Shown one piece after another: positions 35,501-39,361 of a stretch of 64,000 nucleotides of DNA. The stretch is from Strigops habroptila (lineage: Eukaryota; Chordata; Aves; Psittaciformes; Psittacidae): positions 45,780,744-45,844,743 of the forward strand of contig NC_044279.2 in NCBI RefSeq assembly GCF_004027225.2, in the 5' to 3' direction. Position numbers and translations under genes: made by a program. The stretch's first letter is position 1, and the number at the start of each line of letters is the position of its first letter. A model generated the notes under the pieces. It did not search any database. It was given only the letters and a program-made list of their open reading frames with translations, and had not been told where the DNA came from.

Positions 35501-37076
35501 AGTGAAAATGTAGGGCTATTACATCTCTTTACTAGATTAAAACACTAGTCTTAAGAAAAAGACTCATTTAGAAAAACCACTAAACAGCAATCTATAAAGT
35601 AAAAAAATTTTAAAACATACCTCTAATTCATTTTGAAGTTTCTTCACCTTTGTTTTAAATTGATTTTCTGTTAAAATGGAACAGATAGAGTGAATTACCC
35701 AACAAAGTAAAAAGTACCTAAACCAACAATGCTTAACCTTAGTCTTTAAATATGGCTTCTCTCAAACAATTAACTTTAGAGCAGTTGGTATTTTTTTCAG
35801 TTTCCTAAATTTAAAAAAAACAACCAACGAACCAAAGCACAAACAAAAACAACCCACACTAAAAAATCCATTAATGCATTTAAGAAATCATTTAGGGATA
35901 GCTTTAAAAGGCTTGCTTACCACATTTGGCTTGCTCTTCCCCAGCTTTTTCAACTTCTTCTAGTGCCAGCTCTACCTCTTGAGTTTTCATCTGGGAAAGA
36001 AGTATAGTAAACAAACAAGGAATATTTACTATTCATGTAATTTAAAAGATTTTTCCATAGACCTCGTATTTGAAACAATAAAAACATTTACAAAAGAACA
36101 CCAATTTTCTATCATTAAGCAAATGGAACCACTCCCATTTTTCCCCATGCTGACAATTAAGAAGTTCAGATTGTTGAAATATCTTCATTAGTAATTTACA
36201 GGGCTACCTAACCATTCAAAAGCGTACTGCTGAGAATCAAAAACAATAAAAGAGCCTCTCTAAAACCAATGTACTGCCATTATTTCCTGCTGTCAGTACA
36301 TTTATGTAAATGCAAGAAAGTATGATAGATTTATACAATCAGTTTTAGGATGATGGTGTTTCTTCACACATGGTGACATTTCTATTTACTCTAAAACATC
36401 GACCTATCACAAAAACTTCTATTAAAGTTAAGAGTATTACCAATAACTTACAACATCTAACCAATTTTGGACATATTTGCTTGCATTTTCTATGTACAGA
36501 ACTAAGTTTCCTTAACTATATGTTAGCCCTATTCACTTCCCACTGCTAAATGCTGTAATCCCAATGGCTACAAGCAGATACTGTGGTGCAAGCACACATT
36601 TAGCATACAAATGATCTTAGGAGTAACCAGTGTGTTCAATGCAGGGAGAAAAAAAAAAGAAGAAAAAGAAAAGAGTAATGATGAATTCATTTAAACAAAA
36701 AATGAAAAACAAACAATGCATCTGCAGAATTGTAGAAAGTAAGAATTAACACAAACCTTCAATAGTGACTGAGTAATTTTAAAAAGGTGTATCAGTTTTC
36801 CCGGAGCTTCAGTTTTTAGATCTTTCCCATCAATCTAAGGAAAGAGACAACAGTGTTTTTGTACAAGTATCAATGAAAACCACAAAATAAATCATTTATG
36901 CATGTTGAAGATCAGAGACAGTATAGGTAAGAATGTATAACAAACCCCCTATGTTCTGTTTTTCCCTTGAGTACCTTTAACATGGTCTCCAGCAATCTGT
37001 CTGCTAGTTCCTCTTGACAAGGCAGAGCATCTGGATCAACCTTCATAAGCGTCTTCCAATGTAAAATCTGTGCCAT
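53..37076 (-). CDS. CEP290: CEP290 (partial), centrosomal protein of 290 kDa; exons 2-39 plus one extra exon
   Basis: Very long coiled-coil protein of the ciliary transition zone and centriolar satellites. It tethers the membrane to axonemal microtubules and gates ciliary protein entry; loss causes Joubert, Meckel and Leber disease in human. The exons read in order as a protein colinear with human CEP290 from the start ([13 protein letters not shown]) to the segment ending [10 protein letters not shown], near human residue 1788. All exon phases join without a frame break. Summed exon lengths track the human cDNA boundaries I recall, for example 297, 516, 852, 1065 and 1189, and later ones within 3 nt. 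Anything beyond exon 39 lies left of the window. One 789-nt exon between exons 18 and 19 has no human equivalent. Two introns appear to use GC donors. Intron 28 carries a 7.25-kb ERV in sense orientation. The gene is head to head with TMTC3, as in human. Confidence 0.97.
386..599 (-). CDS. CEP290: CEP290 exon 38
   Basis: 214 nt, phase 2 to 0. Encodes [20 protein letters not shown] and [14 protein letters not shown] (human QAQKEANSRAPTTTMRNLVE). Start of the region reported to bind microtubules in human (about 1695-1966). Confidence 0.96.
1229..1425 (-). CDS. CEP290: CEP290 exon 37
   Basis: 197 nt, phase 0 to 2. Encodes [20 protein letters not shown] and [18 protein letters not shown]. One codon shorter than I recall for human; the start ELAKTSSSL is divergent. 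Confidence 0.94.
1996..2103 (-). CDS. CEP290: CEP290 exon 36
   Basis: 108 nt, phase 0. Encodes [20 protein letters not shown] and [13 protein letters not shown] (human [13 protein letters not shown]). Confidence 0.95.
2552..2589. repeat. Poly(A) tract in CEP290 intron 35
   Basis: About 29 consecutive A then AGAAAAAAAC. Mononucleotide microsatellite. Confidence 0.85.
3231..3494 (-). CDS. CEP290: CEP290 exon 35
   Basis: 264 nt, phase 0, three nt shorter than the human exon as I recall it. Encodes [20 protein letters not shown] and [20 protein letters not shown], ending WLAKARE. Confidence 0.96.
4135..4269 (-). CDS. CEP290: CEP290 exon 34
   Basis: 135 nt, phase 0. Encodes [20 protein letters not shown] and [12 protein letters not shown] (human EEATGSIPDPSLPLPNQLE). 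Confidence 0.96.
4357..4464 (-). CDS. CEP290: CEP290 exon 33
   Basis: 108 nt, phase 0. Encodes [20 protein letters not shown] and [16 protein letters not shown]. Confidence 0.96.
4708..4872 (-). CDS. CEP290: CEP290 exon 32
   Basis: 165 nt, phase 0. Encodes [20 protein letters not shown] and [20 protein letters not shown]. Matches human [19 protein letters not shown]. Confidence 0.96.
5963..6418 (-). CDS. CEP290: CEP290 exon 31
   Basis: 456 nt, the largest exon shared with human. Starts [15 protein letters not shown]. Carries the near-invariant [20 protein letters not shown] and [20 protein letters not shown] blocks. Ends [11 protein letters not shown]. Confidence 0.97.
7151..7262 (-). CDS. 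CEP290: CEP290 exon 30
   Basis: 112 nt, phase 2 to 0. Encodes [20 protein letters not shown] and [17 protein letters not shown] (human KEVESLRMQLLDYQ). Confidence 0.95.
8230..8381 (-). CDS. CEP290: CEP290 exon 29
   Basis: 152 nt, phase 0 to 2. Encodes [20 protein letters not shown] and [20 protein letters not shown]. First exon after the ERV insertion. Its acceptor is preceded by an unusually long T-run on the transcript strand (a run of A on the plus strand). Confidence 0.94.
9050..9073. repeat. Poly(A) tract abutting the ERV
   Basis: Uninterrupted A-run that ends in the left AAAGG target duplication. It is host sequence; only its last bases are duplicated on the other side. Confidence 0.8.
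9076..9646 (-). repeat. 3' LTR of the ERV (571 bp)
   Basis: Same sequence as the 5' LTR except for T/C differences at about 9307 and 9318 and a 4-nt shorter C-tract. TATA equivalent at 9381-9387. Abuts the AAAGG duplication and a long A-tract on the left. Confidence 0.95.
9647..10074 (-). other. ERV region between pol and the 3' LTR, no env
   Basis: About 430 bp with no long ORF. Contains a TA/CA microsatellite at 9723-9762. A short purine-rich stretch next to the LTR (AAGGGGTGGA on the element strand, about 9649-9660) is the only polypurine-tract candidate and is a weak one. Confidence 0.6.
10075..13260 (-). CDS. pol: ERV Pol: protease, reverse transcriptase, RNase H, integrase
   Basis: Continuous frame of about 1,061 codons starting directly after the gag UAG and in the gag frame. 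There is no usable AUG at its start (the first possible start is GTG at 13239), so expression as Gag-Pol by stop-codon readthrough is inferred. Numbering from that GTG: protease [10 protein letters not shown] (Asp30); RT motif [10 protein letters not shown] (Asp243) and YIDD (305-308); RNase H Asp614 in FTDGS, Glu652, Asp676 in YTDSW, Asp746; integrase zinc finger His773/His778/Cys807/Cys810 and catalytic Asp840, Asp899, Glu935 with 35 residues between the last two. No frameshift or internal stop was seen and all catalytic residues are present. It ends at 10075 with no env frame after it. Confidence 0.93.
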   Translation of the reverse strand, partial: RGPASSQVEERDNRVYWTVWIRWPGTSVPQKYKALVDTGAQCTLMPSRYQGVKPISISGVTGGSQALTMLEAEISLTGRKWQKHPIVTGPGAPCILGIDYLRRGYFKDPKGYRWAFGIAALETEEIKQLSTLPGLSEDPSVVGLLKVEEQQVPIATTTVHRRQYRTNRDSLIPIHKLIRRLESQGVISRTRSPFNSPIWPVQKSNGEWRLTVDYRGLNEVTPPLSAAVPDMLELQYELESKAAKWYATIDIANAFFSIPLAAECRPQFAFTWSGVQYTWNRLPQGWKHSPTICHGLIQTALEQGQAPEHLQYIDDIIVWGDTAEEVFEKGRKIIQILLKAGFAIKRNKVKGPAQEIQFLGIKWQDGRRQIPTDVINKITAMSPPTNKKETQAFLGVVGFWRMHIPNYSLIVSPLYYVTRKKNDFKWGPEQQQAFEQIKREIVHAVALGPVRAGPDVKNVLYTAAGENGPSWSLWQKAPGETRGRPLGFWSRGYKGSEASYTPTEKEILAAYEGVRAASEVIGTEAQLLLAPRLPVLGWMFKGRVSSTHHATDATWSKWAALITQRARIGNPSRPGILEVIMDWPEGKDFGMSPEEEVTRAEEAPPYNELSESEKQYALFTDGSCRIVGKHRRWKAAVWSPLRQVAETAEGEGESSQFAEVKAIQLALDIAEREKWPVVYLYTDSWMVANALWGWLQQWKQSNWQRRSKPIWAAALWQDIAARVQNLVVKVRHVDAHVPKSRATEEHQNNQQVDKAAKIKVAQMDLDWQHKGELFLARWAHDTSGHQGRDATYRWARDRGVDLTMDTIAQVIHECETCAAIKQAKRLKPLWYGGRWLKYKYGEAWQIDYITLQPTRQGKRYVLTMVEATTGWLETYAVPHATARNTILGLEKQVLWRHGTPERIESDNGTHFRNNLIDTWAKEHGIEWVYHIPYHAPASGKIERYNGLLKTTLRAMGGGTFKHWDTHLPKATWLVNSRGSANRAGPAQSELLHTVEGDKVPVVHIKNLLGKTVWVIPASGKGKPTRGVAFAQGPGYTWWVMREDGEVRCVPQGDLILGENSQ
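13261..15642 (-). CDS. gag: ERV Gag-like polyprotein with hydrophobic N-terminal region
   Basis: The frame is open from about 15714 to the TAG at 13263-13261. The first AUG after the uORF is at 15642 in a strong context (ACAATGG), giving 793 residues; the 16 upstream codons have no AUG. From this start the protein has about four hydrophobic stretches in the first 150 residues (for example [18 protein letters not shown] and [10 protein letters not shown]). A very basic segment follows ([16 protein letters not shown]), then a Thr/Pro/Ala-rich tandem repeat and an acidic run of eight Glu. The C-terminal half is capsid-like, with [20 protein letters not shown] and [20 protein letters not shown] as in ERV-L Gag. 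No CCHC zinc knuckle is present. The capsid half identifies Gag; the membrane-like N-terminal part is unusual and its role is unknown. Confidence 0.8.
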   Translation of the reverse strand: MVIIWLSDLLRLISEFQHVVPYLQPLFAVLAFIGWGAWAKVLVSLYFMVMTCNTIDSLIMKLVWFVLPAWPSPLYIGRYIMKYFSNCISFFFSSGGKLTKEAFSFTPRSPTSLFATAVESSEGFRWPLSTLETCLLIVLGISMLANIRSVFYPRPSRRRNILFRLMSKIQQYQVRIWSRVRRRYRRTTRRFSLRLDSYEWQGVWDSMGKYLGQWAPPVLWNFTTEQVQHPEKLVKHLNEVCCRPGYTREGQILATCWGLAYAYRALLNTIQHLQREKNVSGSDGKATDNAATPTPVTSTVATQTPTATDNIATPSTTATPTPVTCTVAIQTPTATDNMATPSTAATPTPVTSTVATQTPTATDNAAVGVTQLPSTTAAPTPAIDIATTPILVADTAATPTTVTNTAAKPNVQFVTMSVAPVSKSRRKAQRATREAKKDEDPVPLLYATAPEQELLLRGSEEEEEEEEVTSRPRTSTELRNMRKDFTRLPGEHIVTWLLRCWDNGADGHELEGREAKQLGSLAKEGGIDKAIAREKRALSLWRRLLAAVKERFPYKDDITNRSANWTTIEKGIQSLRESAIIEMIYRRPDSRNTSVDPDEVECTRPMWRKLTRSAPSSYAHTLASMTWNDGVSPTVDFLIRQLREFEDNLTPSIISAVEKLSQEFKQLRDDLSDLSSSPRVPTHVSAINRRRPTARERKYRRYTPRATLWFYLRDHGEDMRKWDGKPTSALEQRVRELKRRTMVKDDPPRKAAAPVSGEQFPRWSERADFTPAPVIRNTNPFLQDRSGEFCDHY
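14425..14775 (-). repeat. 81-nt tandem repeat coding [18 protein letters not shown] units in gag
   Basis: About three copies of a 27-residue unit containing [20 protein letters not shown], followed by degenerate Ala/Thr/Pro repeats to about 14425. It lies between the membrane-like N-terminal part and the capsid-like half. The copies stay in frame and few residues differ, suggesting recent expansion by slippage or unequal exchange. Confidence 0.85.
15715..15726 (-). other. Four-codon upstream ORF in the ERV leader
   Basis: ATG AAA GGT TGA begins directly after the PBS and is in the same frame as gag. It is the first AUG of the genomic RNA downstream of the PBS. May modulate initiation at the gag AUG 73 nt further on. 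Confidence 0.5.
15727..15744 (-). promoter_or_regulatory. Primer binding site, tRNA-Lys1,2 type
   Basis: Element-strand TGGCGCCCAACGTGGGGC, complementary to the 3' end of tRNA-Lys1,2. This primer is known from foamy viruses and some betaretroviruses. It is separated from the LTR end by 8 nt, longer than the usual few bases. Confidence 0.85.
15753..16327 (-). repeat. 5' LTR of the ERV (575 bp)
   Basis: Element strand starts TGTCCTGG and ends CCACGACA. A TATA box (TATATAAA on the element strand) lies at 16061-16068. Contains a 13-C run near 15806-15818 on the plus strand (purine run in the element). No AATAAA or ATTAAA was found on the element strand; an AATAAA exists on the opposite strand at 16195-16200. 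Confidence 0.95.
16061..16068 (-). promoter_or_regulatory. TATA box of the 5' LTR
   Basis: TATATAAA on the element strand, about 260 bp from the start of the LTR. It places U3 at about 16070-16327 and R/U5 toward 15753. Would drive the ERV genomic transcript in the CEP290 direction. Confidence 0.65.
17172..17377 (-). CDS. CEP290: CEP290 exon 28
   Basis: 206 nt, phase 1 to 0. Encodes [17 protein letters not shown], then [20 protein letters not shown] and [12 protein letters not shown]. If the alternative acceptor is used the exon ends at 17373. It is the last exon before the ERV-bearing intron 28 in transcript order. Confidence 0.93.
18201..18312 (-). CDS. CEP290: CEP290 exon 27 (probable GC donor)
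   Basis: 112 nt, phase 0 to 1. Encodes [20 protein letters not shown] and ends [10 protein letters not shown] plus one base of Gly. These limits keep the human exon length and give an intron starting GCAAGT. An alternative uses the GT four bases further (exon reaching 18197) together with an acceptor four bases into exon 28; both give the same protein length. Confidence 0.88.
18378..18400. repeat. Perfect short inverted repeat in CEP290 intron 26
   Basis: Arms AAATCTATTCA and TGAATAGATTT separated by one base. Possible cruciform; likely chance in AT-rich DNA. Confidence 0.6.
18838..19072 (+). mobile_element. CR1 LINE fragment, plus orientation, in CEP290 intron 26
   Basis: Translates to the C-terminal part of CR1 ORF2: [38 protein letters not shown] and [20 protein letters not shown]. 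5'-truncated old copy. It lies antisense to CEP290. Confidence 0.9.
20092..20265 (-). CDS. CEP290: CEP290 exon 26
   Basis: 174 nt, phase 0. Encodes [20 protein letters not shown] and [20 protein letters not shown], ending TTNMEHME. It ends at the position of human c.2991; the intron after it is homologous to the human intron carrying the common LCA10 cryptic-exon mutation. Confidence 0.96.
20810..21040 (-). CDS. CEP290: CEP290 exon 25
   Basis: 231 nt, phase 0. Encodes [20 protein letters not shown], then the well conserved [20 protein letters not shown], ending KIGNLQRFK. Confidence 0.95.
21191..21293 (-). CDS. CEP290: CEP290 exon 24
   Basis: 103 nt, phase 2 to 0. Encodes [20 protein letters not shown] and [11 protein letters not shown]. 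Moderately conserved coiled coil of the human length. Confidence 0.93.
21582..21697 (-). CDS. CEP290: CEP290 exon 23
   Basis: 116 nt, phase 0 to 2. Encodes [20 protein letters not shown] and [15 protein letters not shown] (human [16 protein letters not shown]). Confidence 0.95.
22680..22829 (-). CDS. CEP290: CEP290 exon 22
   Basis: 150 nt, phase 0. Encodes [20 protein letters not shown] and [13 protein letters not shown] (human INSQNEYLIHLLQ). Confidence 0.95.
23538..23702 (-). CDS. CEP290: CEP290 exon 21
   Basis: 165 nt, phase 0. Encodes [20 protein letters not shown] and [16 protein letters not shown], within the region reported to bind CC2D2A in human (about residues 703-1130). Confidence 0.96.
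24284..24426 (-). CDS. CEP290: CEP290 exon 20
   Basis: 143 nt, phase 1 to 0. Encodes [20 protein letters not shown] and [18 protein letters not shown], very close to human. Confidence 0.96.
25736..25820 (-). CDS. CEP290: CEP290 exon 19
   Basis: 85 nt, phase 0 to 1. Encodes [20 protein letters not shown] and VIAKFQSK (human NEFLSRELIEKERDLERSRT). Confidence 0.94.
26088..26165. repeat. T/G-rich simple sequence in CEP290 intron 19
   Basis: Low-complexity TTTTTTTG / TGTGTGGG mixture on the plus strand. Confidence 0.7.
26544..27332 (-). CDS. CEP290: CEP290 extra exon (263 codons) between exons 18 and 19
   Basis: 789 nt, phase 0 to 0, fully open, with acceptor GAATATAG before GGT and donor CAG|GTGAGA. 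It starts [17 protein letters not shown], continues as a long Ser/Asn/Gln-rich, probably disordered stretch (for example [20 protein letters not shown]), and ends in an amphipathic heptad segment [18 protein letters not shown] that leads into the exon 19 coiled coil. Neighbouring exons 18 and 19 already join in frame and correspond to adjacent residues in human, so this exon is optional for the frame. An open frame of this length in AT-rich intronic DNA, with correct phase and splice sites, supports a genuine exon. Whether it is constitutive or tissue-specific cannot be told. I recognise no domain in it. Confidence 0.85.
27516..27628 (-). CDS. CEP290: CEP290 exon 18
   Basis: 113 nt, phase 1 to 0. 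Encodes [20 protein letters not shown] and [17 protein letters not shown], aligning with human ERKLDLLSLKNMSEAQSK. In human the next residues are NEFLSREL (exon 19 here), so the following 789-nt exon is an addition. Confidence 0.92.
28102..28189 (-). CDS. CEP290: CEP290 exon 17
   Basis: 88 nt, phase 0 to 1. Encodes [20 protein letters not shown] then EKGRRIATI (human SLEEERLDLKKKIRQMAQERGKR). Confidence 0.94.
28282..28382 (-). CDS. CEP290: CEP290 exon 16 (GC donor)
   Basis: 101 nt, phase 1 to 0. Encodes [19 protein letters not shown] and ends AENQILLQE. The next exon begins in phase 0 (IERLEEER), so the splice must follow GAG. The intron then begins GCAAGT, a classic GC donor. The nearby GT four bases on would shift the frame. 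The length equals the human exon. Confidence 0.92.
29018..29180 (-). CDS. CEP290: CEP290 exon 15
   Basis: 163 nt, phase 0 to 1. Encodes [20 protein letters not shown] and [20 protein letters not shown] (human KLELKISDFLDENEALRERV). Confidence 0.95.
29549..29678 (-). mobile_element. CR1 LINE 3' end fragment, minus orientation
   Basis: Plus strand begins ATAGAATCATAGAATGGTTA and continues GGGTTGGAAAGGACCTTA, the reverse complement of the CR1 3' tail with its ATTCTATG repeat. Lies in CEP290 intron 14. Confidence 0.9.
29696..29755. repeat. A-rich (CAAA)n simple repeat
   Basis: About 60 nt of alternating AAAC and AAAAC units next to the CR1 fragment in CEP290 intron 14. Confidence 0.8.
29889..30061 (-). 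CDS. CEP290: CEP290 exon 14
   Basis: 173 nt, phase 1 to 0. Encodes [18 protein letters not shown] and the conserved [20 protein letters not shown], ending RGYEL. About 3 nt longer than the human exon by my cDNA count. Confidence 0.93.
30627..30750 (-). CDS. CEP290: CEP290 exon 13
   Basis: 124 nt, phase 0 to 1. Encodes [20 protein letters not shown] and ends [11 protein letters not shown]. Same length as human exon 13. Confidence 0.95.
32550..32672 (-). CDS. CEP290: CEP290 exon 12
   Basis: 123 nt, phase 0. Encodes [20 protein letters not shown] and ends SIMALQQ. Matches human LILSSKDDEIIEYQQMLHNL. Confidence 0.96.
32747..32836 (-). CDS. CEP290: CEP290 exon 11
   Basis: 90 nt, phase 0. Encodes [20 protein letters not shown], ending NAKVEEWK (human [12 protein letters not shown]). 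Confidence 0.95.
33154..33336 (-). CDS. CEP290: CEP290 exon 10
   Basis: 183 nt, phase 0. Encodes [20 protein letters not shown] and the conserved [16 protein letters not shown], ending KEQYKFQ. Confidence 0.96.
33696..33848 (-). CDS. CEP290: CEP290 exon 9
   Basis: 153 nt, phase 0 to 0. Encodes [20 protein letters not shown] and continues to LVQYLDEIQ; includes the highly conserved [16 protein letters not shown]. Confidence 0.96.
33997..34017 (-). CDS. CEP290: CEP290 exon 8 (21-nt microexon)
   Basis: Seven codons, KKRLQKK, flanked by AAG acceptor and GTGAGG donor. Needed to join exon 7 (ending KLRRE) to exon 9 (starting NEQLRQD), as in human NKRLKKKNEQL. Too short to be found as an ORF. Confidence 0.9.
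34822..34875 (-). CDS. CEP290: CEP290 exon 7
   Basis: 54 nt, phase 0 to 0. Encodes [18 protein letters not shown], one of the best conserved coiled-coil segments. Confidence 0.95.
35093..35236 (-). CDS. CEP290: CEP290 exon 6
   Basis: 144 nt, phase 0 to 0. Encodes [18 protein letters not shown] followed by a charged coiled coil ending KEKKVNEQ, as in human. Confidence 0.95.
35621..35667 (-). CDS. CEP290: CEP290 exon 5
   Basis: 47 nt, phase 1 to 0. Encodes [15 protein letters not shown] (human ENQLKTKVMKLENELE). Joins exon 4 through a split GAA codon. Confidence 0.93.
35921..35990 (-). CDS. CEP290: CEP290 exon 4
   Basis: 70 nt, ending in phase 1. Encodes [20 protein letters not shown], nearly identical to human residues ending QAKFE. 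Same length as in human. Confidence 0.94.
36757..36834 (-). CDS. CEP290: CEP290 exon 3
   Basis: 78 nt, phase 0 to 0, AG/GT flanked. Encodes [18 protein letters not shown] and ends ITQSLLK, matching human VIHLFRITQSLMK. Confidence 0.93.
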
Positions 37077-37096
37077 ATTGAATTTATAATTTTTTC
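36975..37096 (-). CDS. CEP290: CEP290 exon 2 (start codon)
   Basis: The ATG is at 37076-37074; coding 36975-37076 (102 nt, the human length), with 20 nt of 5'UTR up to the acceptor (TTCCAG) at 37097-37098. It encodes [15 protein letters not shown]... ending LLETMLK. This start is chosen because it aligns with human MPPNINWKEIMKVDP. The same open frame continues upstream into the intron, but that part is beyond the splice acceptor. Confidence 0.95.
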
Positions 37097-38065
37097 CTGG
37101 AACAAAAATTAAAATAACAATTTTCAGACATTCTTCTGTCAAACGACTTCACGGAGGCTGGCCACTGAACAAGACAAGATGATTATAACAACTGTATTGA
37201 TTTTGTAACATTTATTAACACTGCATTCACATTTTAGTCTACCACAAACAAGGGAGGCTATAGTAAAACCATTTTTCTTTAAGTTGAAAATTACATCACA
37301 CATACTCAATGAATTTGTGACACTAACAGTGAAGACCAGGACACATGCGAAACCTCTATTTTAACTTTAATATCCTTCTTTTCCTCCCCACCTTTCAACG
37401 TGGTATTTTTAACAAACACAACTGGATGCCCATTTTAACCAGCCCTTGAAGGATAAACATCTCCTTATAGTCACAAAAAGATTATTTCTAATATTTAAAC
37501 AGAACCAACATCTGCTTTAGTTTGGTACTATGAGCATCCATTTCCTGATATTAATTTATAAGATGTTAAACTCTTGATCAGAATGCTTGAATTGATAAAG
37601 AACAGTAAACAACCTGGAAACTGACAAAAATCTGACCAGGAAGGGGTGCAAAGTTTTGTTCTACTGCTTACCTACTGGCTACTGTGGGCCACAGTGATTT
37701 CTTATATATCTGACAGTCAGTGCAGTACCTGAAAAAGGCAGAAGGGATTGCAAGTCTTGGATTATTCTGTCCTCTGGAGCTGTCTCTAGCCTTTATTATC
37801 AGTATTTCAAAAATTATAATCTGCCAAGTTTAAACCTAAATCATGAATATAGCATAAATGGTTAAGAAAATCAAGAAAGAAATAAACCTAACTATAATAT
37901 TAAATCCATTATTATTCAAAAAACTAATGACACAGCAGGAACATATATTTTATAGAAGAAAAAACCCAAGCTCAGTAACTCTAACAATGATCTATGCTGA
38001 GCATGATGTTCCCTCAGAACCAGCATAATCCCATGGGAGATATCCTCTGCGAACTCTGTATTAGT

Positions 38066-38420
38066 TTCACAGAATCAGAGAATGATTTTCCCTGAGCCTT
38101 AGCATAGTTTCCAGGAGGATCTGCTCCGTTATCTTGCTGGGCACCAAAGTGAGACTAACCAGTCTGTAGTTCCCTGGGTCTTCCTTTTTTTCCCCTTCTT
38201 TAAAAATGGGGGTTATGTTTCCTCTTTTCCAGTCAGTGGGAGCTTCACCAGGCTGCCATGACTTCTCAAATGTGACAGATAATGGCTTGGCAACTAAAGC
38301 CAACTACATCTGTCAGCTCCTTCAGCACCTGTGGATGCATCTTATCGGCTCCCATGCACGTGTGCACCTTCAGGTTCCTTAGGTAGTTTCAAACCTGACC
38401 TTCTTTACCGTGGGCAAATT
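38066..38420 (-). mobile_element. CR1 LINE fragment, minus orientation, in CEP290 intron 1
   Basis: The minus strand translates to CR1 reverse transcriptase: [20 protein letters not shown] and [20 protein letters not shown]. Extends into the preceding CR1 segment (HLRNLKVHT-like) to about 38420. Old copy, open only in part. Confidence 0.85.
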
Positions 38421-38897
38421 TACCAGGACTAGCCCAGTTTAAGCTACTTCTTATTTTCAAATTACATTACCGAGACCAGCTCTCATCTACTAGCTCTACA
38501 GAGCACTAGATCTTAACTACAAAGGCCCAACCAAACCAGAATCTCCTGCTAGCTTCCTATTTTCTTCCAATTTGTAAATAGAATGATATAATTACAGACT
38601 GCAATTCCTCCTGGATGTTACTGAGGGACAATTTTGCCTCCATTTCATCTGACTCTACTGAGTTAACAAATTTTGCACAACGGGGCACAGCCGACGCATC
38701 CATCAGCCTAGAGCAGACCTGTACAGCGGCCTGTAACCTTTTCCGGGCACCGCACTGCGACGATGCCCGCGATCGGACGCTTCTGCCGGGGATCCGCGGC
38801 CCGGCCCCGCCGCTGGCCTGGCTACCCGCGGCGCTCCCGGGGGATCGCGGGGGTTCTGGCCTCCTTCCTCAGAGCACCGCCCGCCCCTTGACCTCAC

Positions 38898-39100
38898 CGC
38901 TCCTCGAGGACGGCGGTGGCGGCGGAGGCCGCTGCTAGGCGACGCCATCAAGCTCTCCCGCCGGCTCCGCTCCCCGGATACTCGTAGGCACAAGGGAGAC
39001 AGCGAACGCTGCCGCGGCATAGGGGCCAGCCGGGCACTCTCAGCCCCCAGGAGCTGCACGGTCACACAGCGGGGAACCGGCCGAGGCAGAGGCGAACGGT
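38898..39100 (-). other. CEP290: Probable CEP290 non-coding exon 1
   Basis: A good donor (GAGGAGCG|GTGAGG) is at 38896-38897 on the minus strand inside the CpG island, and the next exon (acceptor 37097-37098) begins with 5'UTR. The 5' end is a guess. Confidence 0.35.
38931..38943 (-). promoter_or_regulatory. Possible RFX X-box
   Basis: Minus strand GTCGCC-T-AGCAGC fits the X-box GTNRCC-spacer-RGYAAC with one mismatch in the second half. RFX factors drive ciliary genes, so a site near the CEP290 start would make sense. Weak evidence. Confidence 0.3.
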
Positions 39101-39272
39101 TTCACTGGGCAAACGGCGCTAAAACCGTAATCCCGCACCGCGGACGCTGCACTCCATGTCCCGACGTGCGACGCAACTGCTCCGGGACCACAGCTCCCGC
39201 CGTACCTCAGGGTTGCCGCCCCGGAATGGGACCGGCCAGCTTCCCTTGCTGGGGGGGGGGGAGGGGGGGCTG

Positions 39273-39284
39273 TGCGCATGCGCA
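39273..39284. promoter_or_regulatory. NRF-1 binding site
   Basis: Exact 12-bp palindrome TGCGCATGCGCA, the consensus NRF-1 site, in the CpG island just upstream of the presumed TMTC3 first exon. NRF-1 sites are common in bidirectional CpG promoters. Confidence 0.7.
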
Positions 39285-39289
39285 GTGCC

Positions 39290-39361
39290 TGGAGTCAGGC
39301 GGCGGAGCGAGCTGTGGTGGCGGTGACGGCAGCGGAGGAGCCGCTTCTTCTGTGGCCTCAG
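39290..39361 (+). other. TMTC3: Probable TMTC3 non-coding exon 1
   Basis: A donor GCCTCAG|GTAGGG ends this GC-rich stretch at 39361, just downstream of the NRF-1 site. The start is not determined. Confidence 0.35.
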
